A stretch of DNA of 64,000 nucleotides from Yoonia sp034652275. GTDB taxonomy: Bacteria > Pseudomonadota > Alphaproteobacteria > Rhodobacterales > Rhodobacteraceae. The stretch's first letter is position 1, and every line of letters begins with the position of its first letter. The stretch is from NCBI RefSeq assembly GCF_034652275.1, contig NZ_JAXIWG010000003.1:481539-545538 (forward strand). The letters are read 5' to 3'. Below, piece after piece: positions 26,509-37,000 of the stretch. The notes beneath the pieces are model-generated. The model was not told where the DNA came from and did not search any database. It saw only the letters and a list, made by a program, of their open reading frames with translations. The position numbers and the translations under genes were made by a program.

Positions 26509-27072
26509 ATGCCCAAAATCAACGGTAACGAAATCCGCCCCGGCAATGTGCTGGAACATGAAGGTTCCTTGTGGGGCGCTGTCAAAGTCGACCACGTCAA
26601 GCCCGGCAAAGGCGGCGCATTCGCGCAGGTCGAGCTGAAGAACCTGCGCGACGGTCGCAAGCTGAACGAACGTTTCCGGTCCGCCGACAAGGTCGAACGC
26701 GTGCGTCTGGACCAGAAGGACCAGCAGTTCCTGTATGAAACCGACGGCATGCTGACCTTTATGGACAGCGAGACCTATGAGCAGATCGCCTTGCCCGTCG
26801 ATATTCTGGGCGACCGCCGTCCGTTCCTGCAGGACGGCATGGTCGTGCATATCGAATATTACGGCGAAGAGGCGTTGAACGTCACCCTGCCGCAGCGCGT
26901 GGTCTGCAAGGTCGTCGAAACAGAACCCGTGGTCAAAGGCCAGACAGCGGCGAACAGCTTCAAGCCCGCGATCCTTGATAACGGTGTGCGGGTCATGATC
27001 CCGCCTTTCGTCGGCACGGACGAGGATATCGTCGTGAACACCGAATTGTTCGAATACGTCGAACGCGCCTAG
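26509..27072 (+). CDS. efp: translation elongation factor P
   Basis: 187 residues. EF-P relieves ribosome stalling at polyproline. The three-domain fold begins PKINGNEIRPGNVLEHEG; the tip lysine that is post-translationally modified in many bacteria is Lys34 (KPGKGGAFAQV). The C-terminus VPPFV-type block is IPPFVGTDEDIVVNTELFEYVERA. Neither epmA nor epmB is in the window. The 3' end overlaps ygfZ by 4 nt, tail to tail. Confidence 0.97.
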   Translation: MPKINGNEIRPGNVLEHEGSLWGAVKVDHVKPGKGGAFAQVELKNLRDGRKLNERFRSADKVERVRLDQKDQQFLYETDGMLTFMDSETYEQIALPVDILGDRRPFLQDGMVVHIEYYGEEALNVTLPQRVVCKVVETEPVVKGQTAANSFKPAILDNGVRVMIPPFVGTDEDIVVNTELFEYVERA

Positions 27073-27803
27073 TTGGCCAAATTCACAGTCGCGCCGCCTG
27101 CCTGCATTGGGCCGGTGGCGCGGTCGAACCGCAGATAGGCGATGGCCTGATCACCGCTGATCGTGTGCAGCACGCCCGCTTCTTTGCCATCTGCCGTGAT
27201 CGTGTCGCCGGGCTGGGCCGTTCCGTTTACTTGGACCCGTGCCAGCCCTTTGCGCAATTCGGTCTTGTGCTTCATCCGCGCAACAATTTCCTGCCCGACA
27301 TAGCAGCCCTTCTTGAAATCGACGCCATGCAGTGCCTCGAACGCTGTTTCCAGCACATAGGTTTCCGGCGTCAGTTCGATCCCCGTCTCGGGGATCAGAT
27401 GCGCGACGCGGATCGCGTCCCAATCGGTCTGGTCGCTGATATCCGCATCGCCGTAATGCCGCCAGCCCAATGCTGAATGGCGCGGATCGGCTAGCGCGCC
27501 CGCTGGCGCAGGCCCTGTCCCGCGTGAGACAATCAGGTCGGTTTGCGTGATCTGCACGGCGGCACGCAGGCGGTACATGGTCAGGCGTTGCAGCAAGGTC
27601 GCGGCATGGCTTTGTGCCACATCGACCAGCAGGCGGTCGTCCTGTCCCACCACGAAGAAATCGGCGATGTATTTGCCTTGGGGTGTCAGCAAGGCCGCAT
27701 AGACAATGCCGCCTGCCGCGCGGGTGACGTCATTGGTGACCAGCCCTTGCAGGAAATCCACGCGGTCGGCACCCGTGATCGACAGGACTATGCGGTCAGA
27801 CAT
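27069..27803 (-). CDS. ygfZ: folate-binding YgfZ/IBA57-like protein
   Basis: 244 residues. A GcvT-fold protein that helps make or repair certain Fe-S clusters with folate. The diagnostic KGCYVGQEIVARM motif with its conserved cysteine is present, as is the GVDF-type block (LHGVDFKKGC). The start overlaps the end of the upstream ABC transporter gene by 8 nt, so both are in one minus-strand operon. Confidence 0.93.
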   Translation of the reverse strand: MSDRIVLSITGADRVDFLQGLVTNDVTRAAGGIVYAALLTPQGKYIADFFVVGQDDRLLVDVAQSHAATLLQRLTMYRLRAAVQITQTDLIVSRGTGPAPAGALADPRHSALGWRHYGDADISDQTDWDAIRVAHLIPETGIELTPETYVLETAFEALHGVDFKKGCYVGQEIVARMKHKTELRKGLARVQVNGTAQPGDTITADGKEAGVLHTISGDQAIAYLRFDRATGPMQAGGATVNLAN

Positions 27804-29580
27804 CGGTGTTTTCCTCTTGTTGCGAAAATTGCAGACGGTTCAGGTCGGCGTAGATGCCGCCGCGCGCGATCAGTTCGTCATGAGTGCCCTGATCGACGAC
27901 GCGGCCCTGATCCATCACGACGATCTTGTCCGCATTCACGATGGTGGACAAGCGGTGCGCGATCACAAGTGTGGTGCGCCCTGCCGAAAGGCGCTCCAGC
28001 GCCGCCTGCACGATGCTTTCGGATTTGGTGTCGAGCGCGCTGGTCGCTTCGTCGAGCAGCAGGATCGGCGTGTTGCGGATCAGCGCGCGCGCGATGGCCA
28101 CGCGCTGGCGCTGTCCGCCCGACAGGTTCGATCCGCGCGGCCCTGCAGGGCTGTCCAGCCCGTCGGACAGCATCGGCAGAAAATCGGTGACATGCGCGGC
28201 ATCAAGGGCCGCCTGCAACTGATCTTTGCTAATGTCGGTGCGCCCCAGCAGGATATTGTCGCGCAGGGTTTCATCAAACAGTGCCGCATCCTGCGACACA
28301 ACCGAGAAAAGGCCGCGCAAGTCCCCCAGATCAAGGCTGTTGATCGGCGTGCCGTTGATCGCGACCACCCCCGTGGCGGGTTCGACCAGACGGGTCAGCA
28401 CGTTGAAAATAGTGCTTTTGCCTGCGCCCGAGGCACCGACCAGCGCCGTGGTCTTGCCTGCTTGCGCGGTAAAGCTCGCCCCGCGCAGCACGGGCAGCTC
28501 GCCATAGTGCAGATGCACATCATCGAGCGTGATTTCGGGCAGATCATCAGGCACCGCACGGGGCTGGGCAGGCGACAGGATCGTGGGCTGCATCGTCAGC
28601 ACCTGCTGCAACCGTTCCACGCTGGCCGCCGCCATCTGCCACTGGCCCGCCATCGCGCCCAACCGGCGCAAAGGATCAAAGGCCAGCGACATTGCAGTGA
28701 AAAAAGCCATGAACTGGCCTGCGGTTTTGTCGCCCGAGATGATCTCGGACCCGCCATAGATCAGCACGCCCAGAAAGCCGATGCCGGTCATGATGTCGAT
28801 CAGCGCAGGCACCGTGGCCTGCCCGACCGAGGTGCGCACATTCGCGTCGATCCCTTCGCGGATCAGACTGTTGTAACGGTCGCCCTGATATGTCTCGAGC
28901 CGGTTCAGCTTGATCGGGTTGATCCCGTGGAACACCTCGTCCAGCCGCGTGGAAATGCGGCCTGCGATTTCGCGCGCGGTCCGCGACCGGCGGCGGATAT
29001 AAGCCTGCACCAGCAGGGACGGCATCACCAGCAGCGGCACACCCACGACGGCGATCAGCGTCCAGCGCCAGTCGATCCAGAGTGCGACCGAAAACAAGCC
29101 GATAAGCGACACCAGATCGCGCCCGAGCGCTGTCAGGATACTGGCCCAGACGCTGTTGATCGCCCCCACATCGCCCTGCACCCGTTCGATCAGCTGTCCG
29201 GGCGGATGGGTCTGGAAGAACCCCGTATCCAGCGTCATCATATGTGCGAGCAGATGGCGACGCATGTCGGCTGCCGCGTTCTGCTGGATCAGCGTCATCA
29301 GGATCGTGCGGCCTGCCGCCGTGACGGCGCGGATCAGGAAAATTCCCATCACCGCAAAACCCACCCAATAAAGCGCGTCGCGGTCGCCTGCCGTGAACAC
29401 ATCGTCGAACATCGGCTGTACCATGCGGCTGAGCAGTGCCAGCATCGACCCTTCGATCGCCATCAGAAGCAGCGCCAGTGCCAGAAGCCCCTTGTGATGG
29501 CGCAGATAATCGCGCCACAGCCACCAGAACAGGCTGGTTGCGGACTGGTCTTTGCCGGTCGTGGGGATGGGTGGGGGCAT
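27796..29580 (-). CDS. MsbA-like ABC exporter, fused permease and ATPase
   Basis: 594 residues. The N-terminal half is a six-helix type I exporter domain. The C-terminal nucleotide-binding domain has Walker A (GASGAGKST), signature (NLSGGQRQRVAIARAL), Walker B (ILLLDEATSALD) and the switch His (LVIAHRLST). It works as a homodimer, exporting lipids, lipid-linked material or drugs. MsbA is the closest type by architecture, but the substrate is not provable from sequence. The upstream gap separates it from the divergent aminotransferase gene. Confidence 0.93.
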   Translation of the reverse strand: MPPPIPTTGKDQSATSLFWWLWRDYLRHHKGLLALALLLMAIEGSMLALLSRMVQPMFDDVFTAGDRDALYWVGFAVMGIFLIRAVTAAGRTILMTLIQQNAAADMRRHLLAHMMTLDTGFFQTHPPGQLIERVQGDVGAINSVWASILTALGRDLVSLIGLFSVALWIDWRWTLIAVVGVPLLVMPSLLVQAYIRRRSRTAREIAGRISTRLDEVFHGINPIKLNRLETYQGDRYNSLIREGIDANVRTSVGQATVPALIDIMTGIGFLGVLIYGGSEIISGDKTAGQFMAFFTAMSLAFDPLRRLGAMAGQWQMAAASVERLQQVLTMQPTILSPAQPRAVPDDLPEITLDDVHLHYGELPVLRGASFTAQAGKTTALVGASGAGKSTIFNVLTRLVEPATGVVAINGTPINSLDLGDLRGLFSVVSQDAALFDETLRDNILLGRTDISKDQLQAALDAAHVTDFLPMLSDGLDSPAGPRGSNLSGGQRQRVAIARALIRNTPILLLDEATSALDTKSESIVQAALERLSAGRTTLVIAHRLSTIVNADKIVVMDQGRVVDQGTHDELIARGGIYADLNRLQFSQQEENTDV

Positions 29581-29710
29581 CGGCGGCCTTCCGGGCTGGT
29601 TTGCCGCCTTGGTCTAATCGCAAATGGGGGCGCAGGGCAAGTTGGGCATGGTTGACGCGGCGGAGCGCGGCGTTAGTGTCCCGCTAGTAACCTTTTCTGA
29701 AAGCTCAAGA

Positions 29711-30886
29711 ATGTCACTCTCCAATGGTCGGGCCTATCTGGCTATCCCCGGTCCTTCCGTCATGCCCGATGCCGTGCTGCGCGCGATGCACCGTGCATCG
29801 CCCAATATCTACGAAGGCGAATTGCATGATCTGACGCGTAGCCTGATCCCCGATCTGCAGGCAGTGGCCATGACCACGTCCAAGGTCGCGATCTATATCG
29901 GCAACGGCCATGCGGCTTGGGAGGCCGCACTCGCCAACACCATGTCGCGCGGGGATAGCGTGCTGGTGCTGGCGACAGGCCCGTTCTGCATCGGCTGGGG
30001 CGAGATGGCGGCAGAGATGGGCGTGCATGTCGAAACGCTTGATTTCGGCGTCAATGCCCCTGTCGACCCGTCCCGCGTGTCCGACTATCTGGCGGCCGAT
30101 ACCGCGCACCGGATCAAGGCGGTGCTGGCGGTGCAGGTCGATACATCGACCAGCGTCAAGAATGACATCGCCGCCCTGCGTGCGGCCATCGATGCGGCGG
30201 GGCATCCTGCCTTGTTGTTCGCCGATTGCATTGCCTCGCTTGGTTGCGACCGGTTCGAGATGGATGCCTGGGGTGTCGATGTCATGGTCGCAGGCTGCCA
30301 GAAAGGGCTGATGACACCTGCGGGGATCAGTTTCGTCTGGTTCAACGCCAAGGCCGATGCGGCACGCGGCGATTGCGTCACACGCTATTGGGACTGGCGC
30401 CTGCGGTCCGCGCCGGAGCTGTATTACCAGTATTTCAACGGCACGGCGCCGACGCATCACCTTTACGGGTTGCGAGCAGCCCTTGACATCATGCTGGCCG
30501 AAGGGCTGGACAATGTGTTCGCGCGCCATGCCACGCTGGCGCGCACGGTCTGGGCCGCGTTCGATTGCTGGTCAGCCGAAGGGCCGTTGCACCTGAACGT
30601 CGCGGACCCTGCGCACAGGTCACATGCTGTCACCTCGGCGGGGATCGGGTCGCCCTTGGGCGACAAGCTGCGCCATTGGTGCGAACACACCTGCGGGCTG
30701 ACGCTGGGGATCGGGCTGGGGCGTGCGCCTGCGGATGGCTATTTCCGGATCGGCCACATGGGGCATGTGAACGCGCATATGATCATGGGTGCGCTGGGCA
30801 CGATCGATGCCGGGCTGAAGGCCTTGCAGATCCCGCATGGCCGCGGCGCATTGGAGGCCGCGTCAAGCGTCATCGCCACCGCCTAA
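29711..30886 (+). CDS. class V aminotransferase, serine/alanine-glyoxylate type
   Basis: 391 residues. PLP-dependent enzyme of the serine-glyoxylate/alanine-glyoxylate group. N-terminal IPGPSVMPDAVLRAM is typical. The PLP lysine lies in VAGCQKGLMTPAG, with the preceding aspartate in LLFADCIASLG. The start at 29711 was chosen because it gives the family N-terminus; the frame is open to 29624. It may join photorespiration-type or serine-cycle glyoxylate use in this betaine-degrading organism, which is inference. It overlaps the next gene by 4 nt, tail to tail. Confidence 0.9.
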   Translation: MSLSNGRAYLAIPGPSVMPDAVLRAMHRASPNIYEGELHDLTRSLIPDLQAVAMTTSKVAIYIGNGHAAWEAALANTMSRGDSVLVLATGPFCIGWGEMAAEMGVHVETLDFGVNAPVDPSRVSDYLAADTAHRIKAVLAVQVDTSTSVKNDIAALRAAIDAAGHPALLFADCIASLGCDRFEMDAWGVDVMVAGCQKGLMTPAGISFVWFNAKADAARGDCVTRYWDWRLRSAPELYYQYFNGTAPTHHLYGLRAALDIMLAEGLDNVFARHATLARTVWAAFDCWSAEGPLHLNVADPAHRSHAVTSAGIGSPLGDKLRHWCEHTCGLTLGIGLGRAPADGYFRIGHMGHVNAHMIMGALGTIDAGLKALQIPHGRGALEAASSVIATA

Positions 30887-31266
30887 TCGGCGGGGGCGTT
30901 GGCGGCAAGCCAGTCCTGCATCCACGCGATTTCGGTCTCTTGTGCGGCGATGATCTCGAGCGCGAGTTCGCGCACCTCGGGATCGGTGCCGTATTGCAGG
31001 ACAACCTCTGCCATGGCGACTGCACCTTTGTGATGCGGGATCATGCCTCGGATGAAATCGACATCAGCGTCACCGGTGAAGGGAATCGCCATTGCGGCAT
31101 GCATCGTGTCGTTTACAGCCGCATAGGCGGCCGCGGCCTCGCCCTGACCTGCCGCGTGATCCATGCTGGCATGGTCCATCGCGCCGTGTCCTGCATGATC
31201 GGACTGGGTCCATGCGAGCGTACCGATGGCCGCAACCGCGACAAGAGCGATCCAAAAACGTTTCAT
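30883..31266 (-). CDS. DUF305 secreted protein (CopM-like)
   Basis: 127 residues. A signal peptide (MKRFWIALVAVAAIGTLAW) precedes a His/Met-rich stretch (DHAGHGAMDHASMDHAAG) that could bind copper or silver. The DUF305 core has FIRGMIPHHKGAVAMAEVVL. DUF305 proteins such as CopM are periplasmic copper chaperones in some bacteria. The gene stands alone; two further secreted proteins follow upstream on the same strand. Confidence 0.9.
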   Translation of the reverse strand: MKRFWIALVAVAAIGTLAWTQSDHAGHGAMDHASMDHAAGQGEAAAAYAAVNDTMHAAMAIPFTGDADVDFIRGMIPHHKGAVAMAEVVLQYGTDPEVRELALEIIAAQETEIAWMQDWLAANAPAD

Positions 31267-31367
31267 AATATCATCCTTTGATCCATGTTCCCGGACAGCG
31301 ATGCGTGCTTCCAGTGACTGGAAGGCAAGTGCCGATTTGGGTATGGATCAAAGATAGACCGGGCCTG

Positions 31368-31892
31368 CTAGTCTGATGTCACGACGCCACCGACGGTCTG
31401 GTTGCGCAGCAGGTCCACATAATCGCCCGTCACCGCCGGGGCTTGGCGTGTTGCGCCTGTGTCGACGAACAGCAGGTTCAGGTCGAAGATACCGGCTGAT
31501 CCGACAAAAGCCTCTGGCAGGCGGCCGGAAAAGTTGCCCATCATATGCACCAGAAAATACTGCCGTGCTTCTTCGGCGGTCAGGCCAAGGTCCTCGGACG
31601 AGATCGTGAAACGGTCCGCCATGACCCGGGTCGTCGATATCTTGGCGTCAACGCCCGCCACATCGCCCGTATCTTCAAGCGCACTGATCGCGTCGATTTC
31701 TTCGACGATCTTGCTGGCATAAAAATCCAGTCTGCGTCTGTCACGGTCTGTCAGCGTCGAAAGATCGGCCAGATGCAAATCGCTGTGTGACGCGCCGGCG
31801 ATGATGCGCGGCGTCTGCACCGATGCCTCGGCGGCAGACGCAAGAAGGACCGATCCCATGATCACCGTAACGCAAAACGTAACCTTGAACAT
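31368..31892 (-). CDS. secreted hypothetical protein
   Basis: 174 residues. An N-terminal signal peptide (VTFCVTVIMGSVLLASAAEA) suggests export. The mature part is mixed helical/strand with few cysteines and no motif I recognise. It lies 36 nt downstream of the rhodanese-like gene on the same strand, so the two are probably co-transcribed. Function unknown. Confidence 0.75.
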   Translation of the reverse strand: MFKVTFCVTVIMGSVLLASAAEASVQTPRIIAGASHSDLHLADLSTLTDRDRRRLDFYASKIVEEIDAISALEDTGDVAGVDAKISTTRVMADRFTISSEDLGLTAEEARQYFLVHMMGNFSGRLPEAFVGSAGIFDLNLLFVDTGATRQAPAVTGDYVDLLRNQTVGGVVTSD

Positions 31893-31928
31893 GATACCGG
31901 TCCTCCTCTTACATTGTCTTTGTTGCCC

Positions 31929-32627
31929 TTACTGGCTCACGACCTCGACGGTCAGGCCGAGCGACACCCAGCCCTGCATGCCGGCGCGGTAGTAGCGCAG
32001 CTTTTCTGCAGGATAGCCGACTTTGAGCAGATTATCGAGCGCTTGGTGTGACTGGCCGCACCATGGCCCGTTGCAGAACAGGACGAGGTCGCGCGCTTCG
32101 CTCAGGTCCCAGGTTCCGTCGCTGGCCTGCACACCGCCAAGTGCCGCCAGCACCGGCACGAGGAAGGGATTGTTCTCTGGATTGTCGAACATGGTGAAGG
32201 ACAGGTTGATTGCCCCCGGGATCGTGCCTTGCTCGAACCATTCGCTCAGGCGCGCGTCGATGATGTAGCCCGTGCCGTTGGCGACGTGTTCGCGCATGAA
32301 GTCGAGCACTTCGAGTTCGCCGACCGTGGTCACACCTTCGCCACCCGACATCGGCTGGATACAGAACGGCGGGCACTGGCGCGATGTCATTGTGAAGAAA
32401 TCGGGCATCCGGGCGTCGGGGTTCTGGTTACGTTCGATCACAAGGAAATCGCGGCCGGTGTCGAACTCGAAATAAGGCAGGTCGGGCGTGATGTTCACGC
32501 CTTGCGCAGATGCCGCACCGGTCGTCAGCATCGCAGCGCCGGCGATGGCGACCACGCGTGTCATCAGGGTTTGCAGGCGCAAAACAAGGTTGCGTGTCGG
32601 GCGGGTCTTTTCTGGGATCATTGACAT
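31929..32627 (-). CDS. periplasmic rhodanese-domain protein
   Basis: 232 residues. A signal-like hydrophobic segment (VVAIAGAAMLTTGAASA) follows a basic leader. A CPPFC motif (SRQCPPFCIQPM) precedes a rhodanese fold with the active loop FCNGPWCGQS, in which the first Cys is the likely persulfide carrier. It resembles the rhodanese-like proteins tied to PQQ-dependent catabolism in some bacteria, though that link is not shown here. The start at 32627 has AGGT upstream; a GTG at 32651 is possible. Confidence 0.8.
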   Translation of the reverse strand: MSMIPEKTRPTRNLVLRLQTLMTRVVAIAGAAMLTTGAASAQGVNITPDLPYFEFDTGRDFLVIERNQNPDARMPDFFTMTSRQCPPFCIQPMSGGEGVTTVGELEVLDFMREHVANGTGYIIDARLSEWFEQGTIPGAINLSFTMFDNPENNPFLVPVLAALGGVQASDGTWDLSEARDLVLFCNGPWCGQSHQALDNLLKVGYPAEKLRYYRAGMQGWVSLGLTVEVVSQ

Positions 32628-32810
32628 GTCATCATACCTATCTGTTGCCACATGTTGGTCATCAGCTTCAAAAGTTCATTATTTTATTGATTGGTTCAAA
32701 AGCTGCGGGCCAACCAAGGCAATTTCATGGCAGGCTTGGTGCAAATTTTGGGGAATAGGCCGAATAACGGCGCCAGCCGTCGATTTCTGCGCGATTGCGC
32801 GGTATCTGCC

Positions 32811-33920
32811 CTAGGCGCGGCTTGCCTGTTGCAGGGCGACTGGCAGGCTGCGCGCGAAAGCCGCGATCTGGTCGGGGGTGCCACAGCTGACGCGGATGCA
32901 GCGATCCTGTGGGGCGACAAAAGGCATCCGCACGAAAATGCCGTCCGCCACCAGTGCCGACAGAACTGCGCGGGCAAAAGCGCCGTCGCGACCGCAGTCA
33001 ATGGTGACGAAATTCGTGGCCGATGGCAGGGCGGTCAGCCCATGCGCGGCGGCGATGCGCCCGATCTCGGCGCGCGATTTGGCGATGGCGTCGCGGACGT
33101 GGTCCATCCATGCGCTGTCCTGCAAGGCGGCCAGCGCGCCTGCCTGCGAAATCCGGCACATGCCGAAGTGGTTGCGCACCTTGTTGAAACCCGCGATCAC
33201 CTCTGCCGCGCCGATGGCATAGCCGACCCGTGCCCCCGCCATGCCATGCCCTTTGGAAAAGGTGCGCAGGCGGATGACATTGGGCGTCTCCACCGCGATA
33301 TCGGGGGCGGTGCCGTCGGGGGCAAGGTCGATATAGGCCTCGTCCAGCAGCAGCAGGCAACCGGCGGGCAGGTTTGCCGCCATTTGTGCGATGACGGGCC
33401 CTTCATGCCAGCTGCCCATGGGATTGTCGGGGTTCGCGATATAGACGAGTTTCGCACCTGTTTCATGCGCCTTGGCGACCAAGGCTGCGGGGTCTTCGTG
33501 GTCGCCCGCGTACGGCACCTTGTGCAGCAGCCCGCCGAAACCCGCGACATGGTAGTTGAAGGTCGGATAGGCGCCATCCGACGTCACAGCACCGTCGCCC
33601 GCGCCGATGTAAAGCCGCACAAGCAGGCCCAGCAGCCCGTCAATGCCTTCACCCACCATGATATTGTCGATGCCGGTGCCATGATGCGCGGCAAGGGCTG
33701 CGCGCAGATCGTGGCTTTCGGGGTCGCCGTACATCCAGACTTCGCCCGCTGCCTCTTGCATGGCGGCAATCGCGCGGGGAGACGGGCCAAAGGCGCTTTC
33801 GTTGGCACCCAGCCGTGCGGTAAAGGCCTGCCCGCGCGCGCGCTCCTGCGCCTCTGGTCCGACAAAGGGGACCGTGGCGGGGAGTGAGGCAGCAAGCGGG
33901 GTCAGGCGGGGATGGGTCAT
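32811..33920 (-). CDS. PLP-dependent aminotransferase, HisC-like class I/II
   Basis: 369 residues. Fold type I aminotransferase with the substrate loop LGANESAFGPSPRA, the PNP motif ANPDNPMGSWH, Asp in LLLLDEAYIDL and the PLP lysine in TFSKGHGMAGARVGY. This resembles histidinol-phosphate aminotransferase or a close relative acting on another amino acid; the true hisC cannot be distinguished here. The ATG at 33920 was chosen over an in-frame TTG at 33926. The next gene on the strand is valS. Confidence 0.88.
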   Translation of the reverse strand: MTHPRLTPLAASLPATVPFVGPEAQERARGQAFTARLGANESAFGPSPRAIAAMQEAAGEVWMYGDPESHDLRAALAAHHGTGIDNIMVGEGIDGLLGLLVRLYIGAGDGAVTSDGAYPTFNYHVAGFGGLLHKVPYAGDHEDPAALVAKAHETGAKLVYIANPDNPMGSWHEGPVIAQMAANLPAGCLLLLDEAYIDLAPDGTAPDIAVETPNVIRLRTFSKGHGMAGARVGYAIGAAEVIAGFNKVRNHFGMCRISQAGALAALQDSAWMDHVRDAIAKSRAEIGRIAAAHGLTALPSATNFVTIDCGRDGAFARAVLSALVADGIFVRMPFVAPQDRCIRVSCGTPDQIAAFARSLPVALQQASRA

Positions 33921-33937
33921 GCTCAAACTCTTATGCG

Positions 33938-33972
33938 CTCCGCGCGGGGAGTATTTTTGGAAAAAAGAAGTT
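33938..33972 (+). repeat. gene-end repeat, variant copy 3
   Basis: Between the valS stop and the aminotransferase start. The core GGGGAGTATTTTTGGAAAAAAG resembles the two 29-nt copies at 43895 and 61198 but is more diverged. Confidence 0.65.
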
Positions 33973-34003
33973 GGGGGGCCAGGATGATGGCCCCCGCCAG
34001 TGT

Positions 34004-37000
34004 TTAGCCCAGTTCCTGTAGCCGCGCGATGGCGGCCTTGATTTGGGTGTCTTCGTTTTCGCGCAAGGCCAGATTGGCGCGGGCTTCGGCCACCACGTCA
34101 TCGGGGGCGGAGGCCACGAAGGCGGGGTTGTTCAGCCGCCCGCGCAAGCCGCCCAGTTCCTTGGCGAGTTTCTGGGATGTCTTTTCCAGCCGCGCGATTT
34201 CGGCGGCGACGTCAATCAGGCCTGCGAGCGGGAGGCCGAAGGTGCCGCCTTCCATCGGGATGGTAACGCAGCCTTTGGGGAAAGCATCCACATGGGTCAG
34301 GCTGTCGATCCGTGCAAGGCGCTGGATCAGGGCTGCGTTATTGTCCCATGCCGATTGGCCTTTGGCGTCGAGCCCTGTCACCAACAGCGGCACCTGTGCG
34401 CCTGCGGGCACATGCACCTGGGCGCGGGCGGAGCGGGTGTTGTCGATGAGCGCGATCACCCAGTTCATTTCGCGGTCGGCATCCGCATCGACCAGTTCGC
34501 TGCCGTAGGTCGGCCAGTCGGCGTGGCAGAGCATCTTGGCGCGATTGTCCGCCAGCCCCCAAAGCTCTTCGGTGATGAAGGGCATGATCGGGTGCAGCAG
34601 GATCAGGCATTGATCCAGCACCCAGCGCAGGGTCTGTTCCGTCTCGGTCTTGGCTGTTGCGTCCTCGCCCTGCAGGATCGGTTTGGAGAATTCCAGATAC
34701 CAGTCGCAGACCTTGCCCCAAGTGAAGGCGTAAAGCGCATCCGCCGCATCGTTGAACCGATAGGCGTGCAGCGCGGCATCCACGGTTTCGCGCACGCGGC
34801 CCGTTTCGCCGATGATCCATTTGTTCAGCGTCAGGGTCGCCTCGGGCCGTGCTGGATCGCCCGGATAGGGGATGGCGTAATGCTCGGCAAAGCTGAAGGC
34901 GTTCCAGAGTTTCGTGCCGAAATTGCGGTAGCCCTTGATCCGGTCCTCGGAGATTTTCAGCACGCCGCCGATGGCCGCCATCTGCGCGTTGGAGAAGCGC
35001 AGCGCATCCGCGCCATATTGGTCGATCATGTCGAGCGGGTCGATGACATTGCCCTTGGTTTTCGACATCTTCTCGCCCTTGGCGTCGCGGACAAGCTGGT
35101 GCAGGTAGATCGTGTGGAACGGGTCTTGTTCCAGCACGGCCTGTGACATCATCATCATCCGCGCGACCCAGAAGAACAGGATATCCTGTCCTGTGATGAG
35201 GACGTCACCGGGGAAGTATTTCATCGCAGGGTCGTCGTTCGGCCAGCCGAGGGTGCCGAAAGGCCAGAGACCCGAGGAGAACCATGTGTCGAGGACGTCG
35301 GGGTCGCGGTAGAGATAAACTGCATCAATCTTTGTCGGCTTTTTGAAACCGTGAGCTTGGCCTAACTCGTCGTCCGGCATGACTTCTAGTAACGGGCCTG
35401 TGCCTAGAGCTTGGGCCTCCTCCAAGCTGTGGGCTTCATGAGCTATGTACAGCGGGAAGTTTGAGTTTAAGGTGTAATACTCCTGAGCGATTTTGCGTGC
35501 CTCAGCAAATGATGGCGCGCAAAATGCGATTGGGTTGTTCCAATCTTCACTTTCGCCAGCGGGCTTACCTTCGGAAGCTTGAGTTGATTGAATAGCTGGC
35601 CCATACCACACCGGAATCTGGTGCCCCCACCACAATTGGCGGGAAATGCACCAAGGCTCGATATTCTCCAGCCAGTGGTAATAGACCTTTTCGCCGCTTT
35701 CGGGGATGATCTTGGTGCGGCCTTGCTTGACCGCCTCCAGCGCGGGGCCGACGATCTTGGCGGTGTCCACGAACCATTGGTCGGTCAGCATCGGCTCGAT
35801 CACCACGCGCGAGCGGTCGCCGAAAGGCTGCATGATCTTTTTGGCTTCGACCAAGGGGATTATGGTGGGCGCGTCCCGGACTTGATCCGGGACCTCGTCG
35901 TCTGCAGCGGGTTGAGGCCCCGGCTCGGGGGCCGGGGCGGACACCATCACAGCCAACCCCTCTGCCGTCACATCAGCCACCACGCGCGCGCGGGCCTCGA
36001 ACCGGTCCAGCCCGCGATAGGCGTCAGGGACAAGGTTCATCGCGGCGATCATCGCCTCATCGAACGCTTCTTCGCCATTGGCGATCGCCTGCGCAATCGC
36101 CGCTTCTTCGGCATAGGGTCGCCCGTCGGCGCGCATCTGGCCGCGTGTGTCCATCAGCGCATACATTGGGATATTGTTGCGCTTGGCGACTTCGTAGTCG
36201 TTGAAATCATGCGCGCCGGTGATCTTGACCGCACCTGACCCGAAGGTCGGATCAGGATAGGGATCGGTGATGATCGGGATCAGGCGGCGGTGTTCTTTTG
36301 GCCCGACGGGGATTTCGCACAGCTTGCCCACGATGGGCGCATAGCGCGGGTCATCCTTGTGGACGGCAACAGCACCATCGCCGAGCATCGTTTCAGGCCG
36401 CGTCGTGGCGATGGAAATGTAATCGCGCATCTCGCGCAGGGTGACGTTGCCGTCCTCGTCCTTCTCGACATATTCATAGGTCTCGCCGCCCGCCAGCGGG
36501 TATTTGAAATGCCACATATGGCCGTCGACCTCGATATTCTCGACCTCGAGGTCGGAAATCGCGGTCTCGAAATGCGGGTCCCAGTTGACCAGCCGCTTGC
36601 CGCGATAGATCAGGCCCTTGTTGTACATATCCACGAACACGCGGATCACGGCGTCGTGGAAATTGCCCGCAGGTTCTGTGGCGGGCGCAGATTCCGCCCC
36701 CGACATGGTGAAGGCCGAGCGTGACCAGTCCATGCTGTCGCCCAAGCGCCGCGCCTGTTGTTCGATCACGCCGCCCTTGTCGCCTTTCCAGTCCCAGACC
36801 TTTTTCAGGAAGGCCTCGCGCCCCATCTCGACCCGCTTGGGCTGGCCCGTGGCGGCAAGCTCCTTTTCGACCATCAGCTGTGTCGCGATCCCCGCATGGT
36901 CAAGCCCCGGCTGCCACAAAGTGTCGAACCCCTGCATCCGTTTCCAGCGTGTCAGGATATCCATCAGCGTGTGGTTGAAGGCGTGGCCGACATGCAGATG

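Noticed and set aside
27706..29655. Long plus-strand frame across the ABC exporter
   Set aside because: Antisense to intact ABC transporter motifs; typical high-GC shadow.
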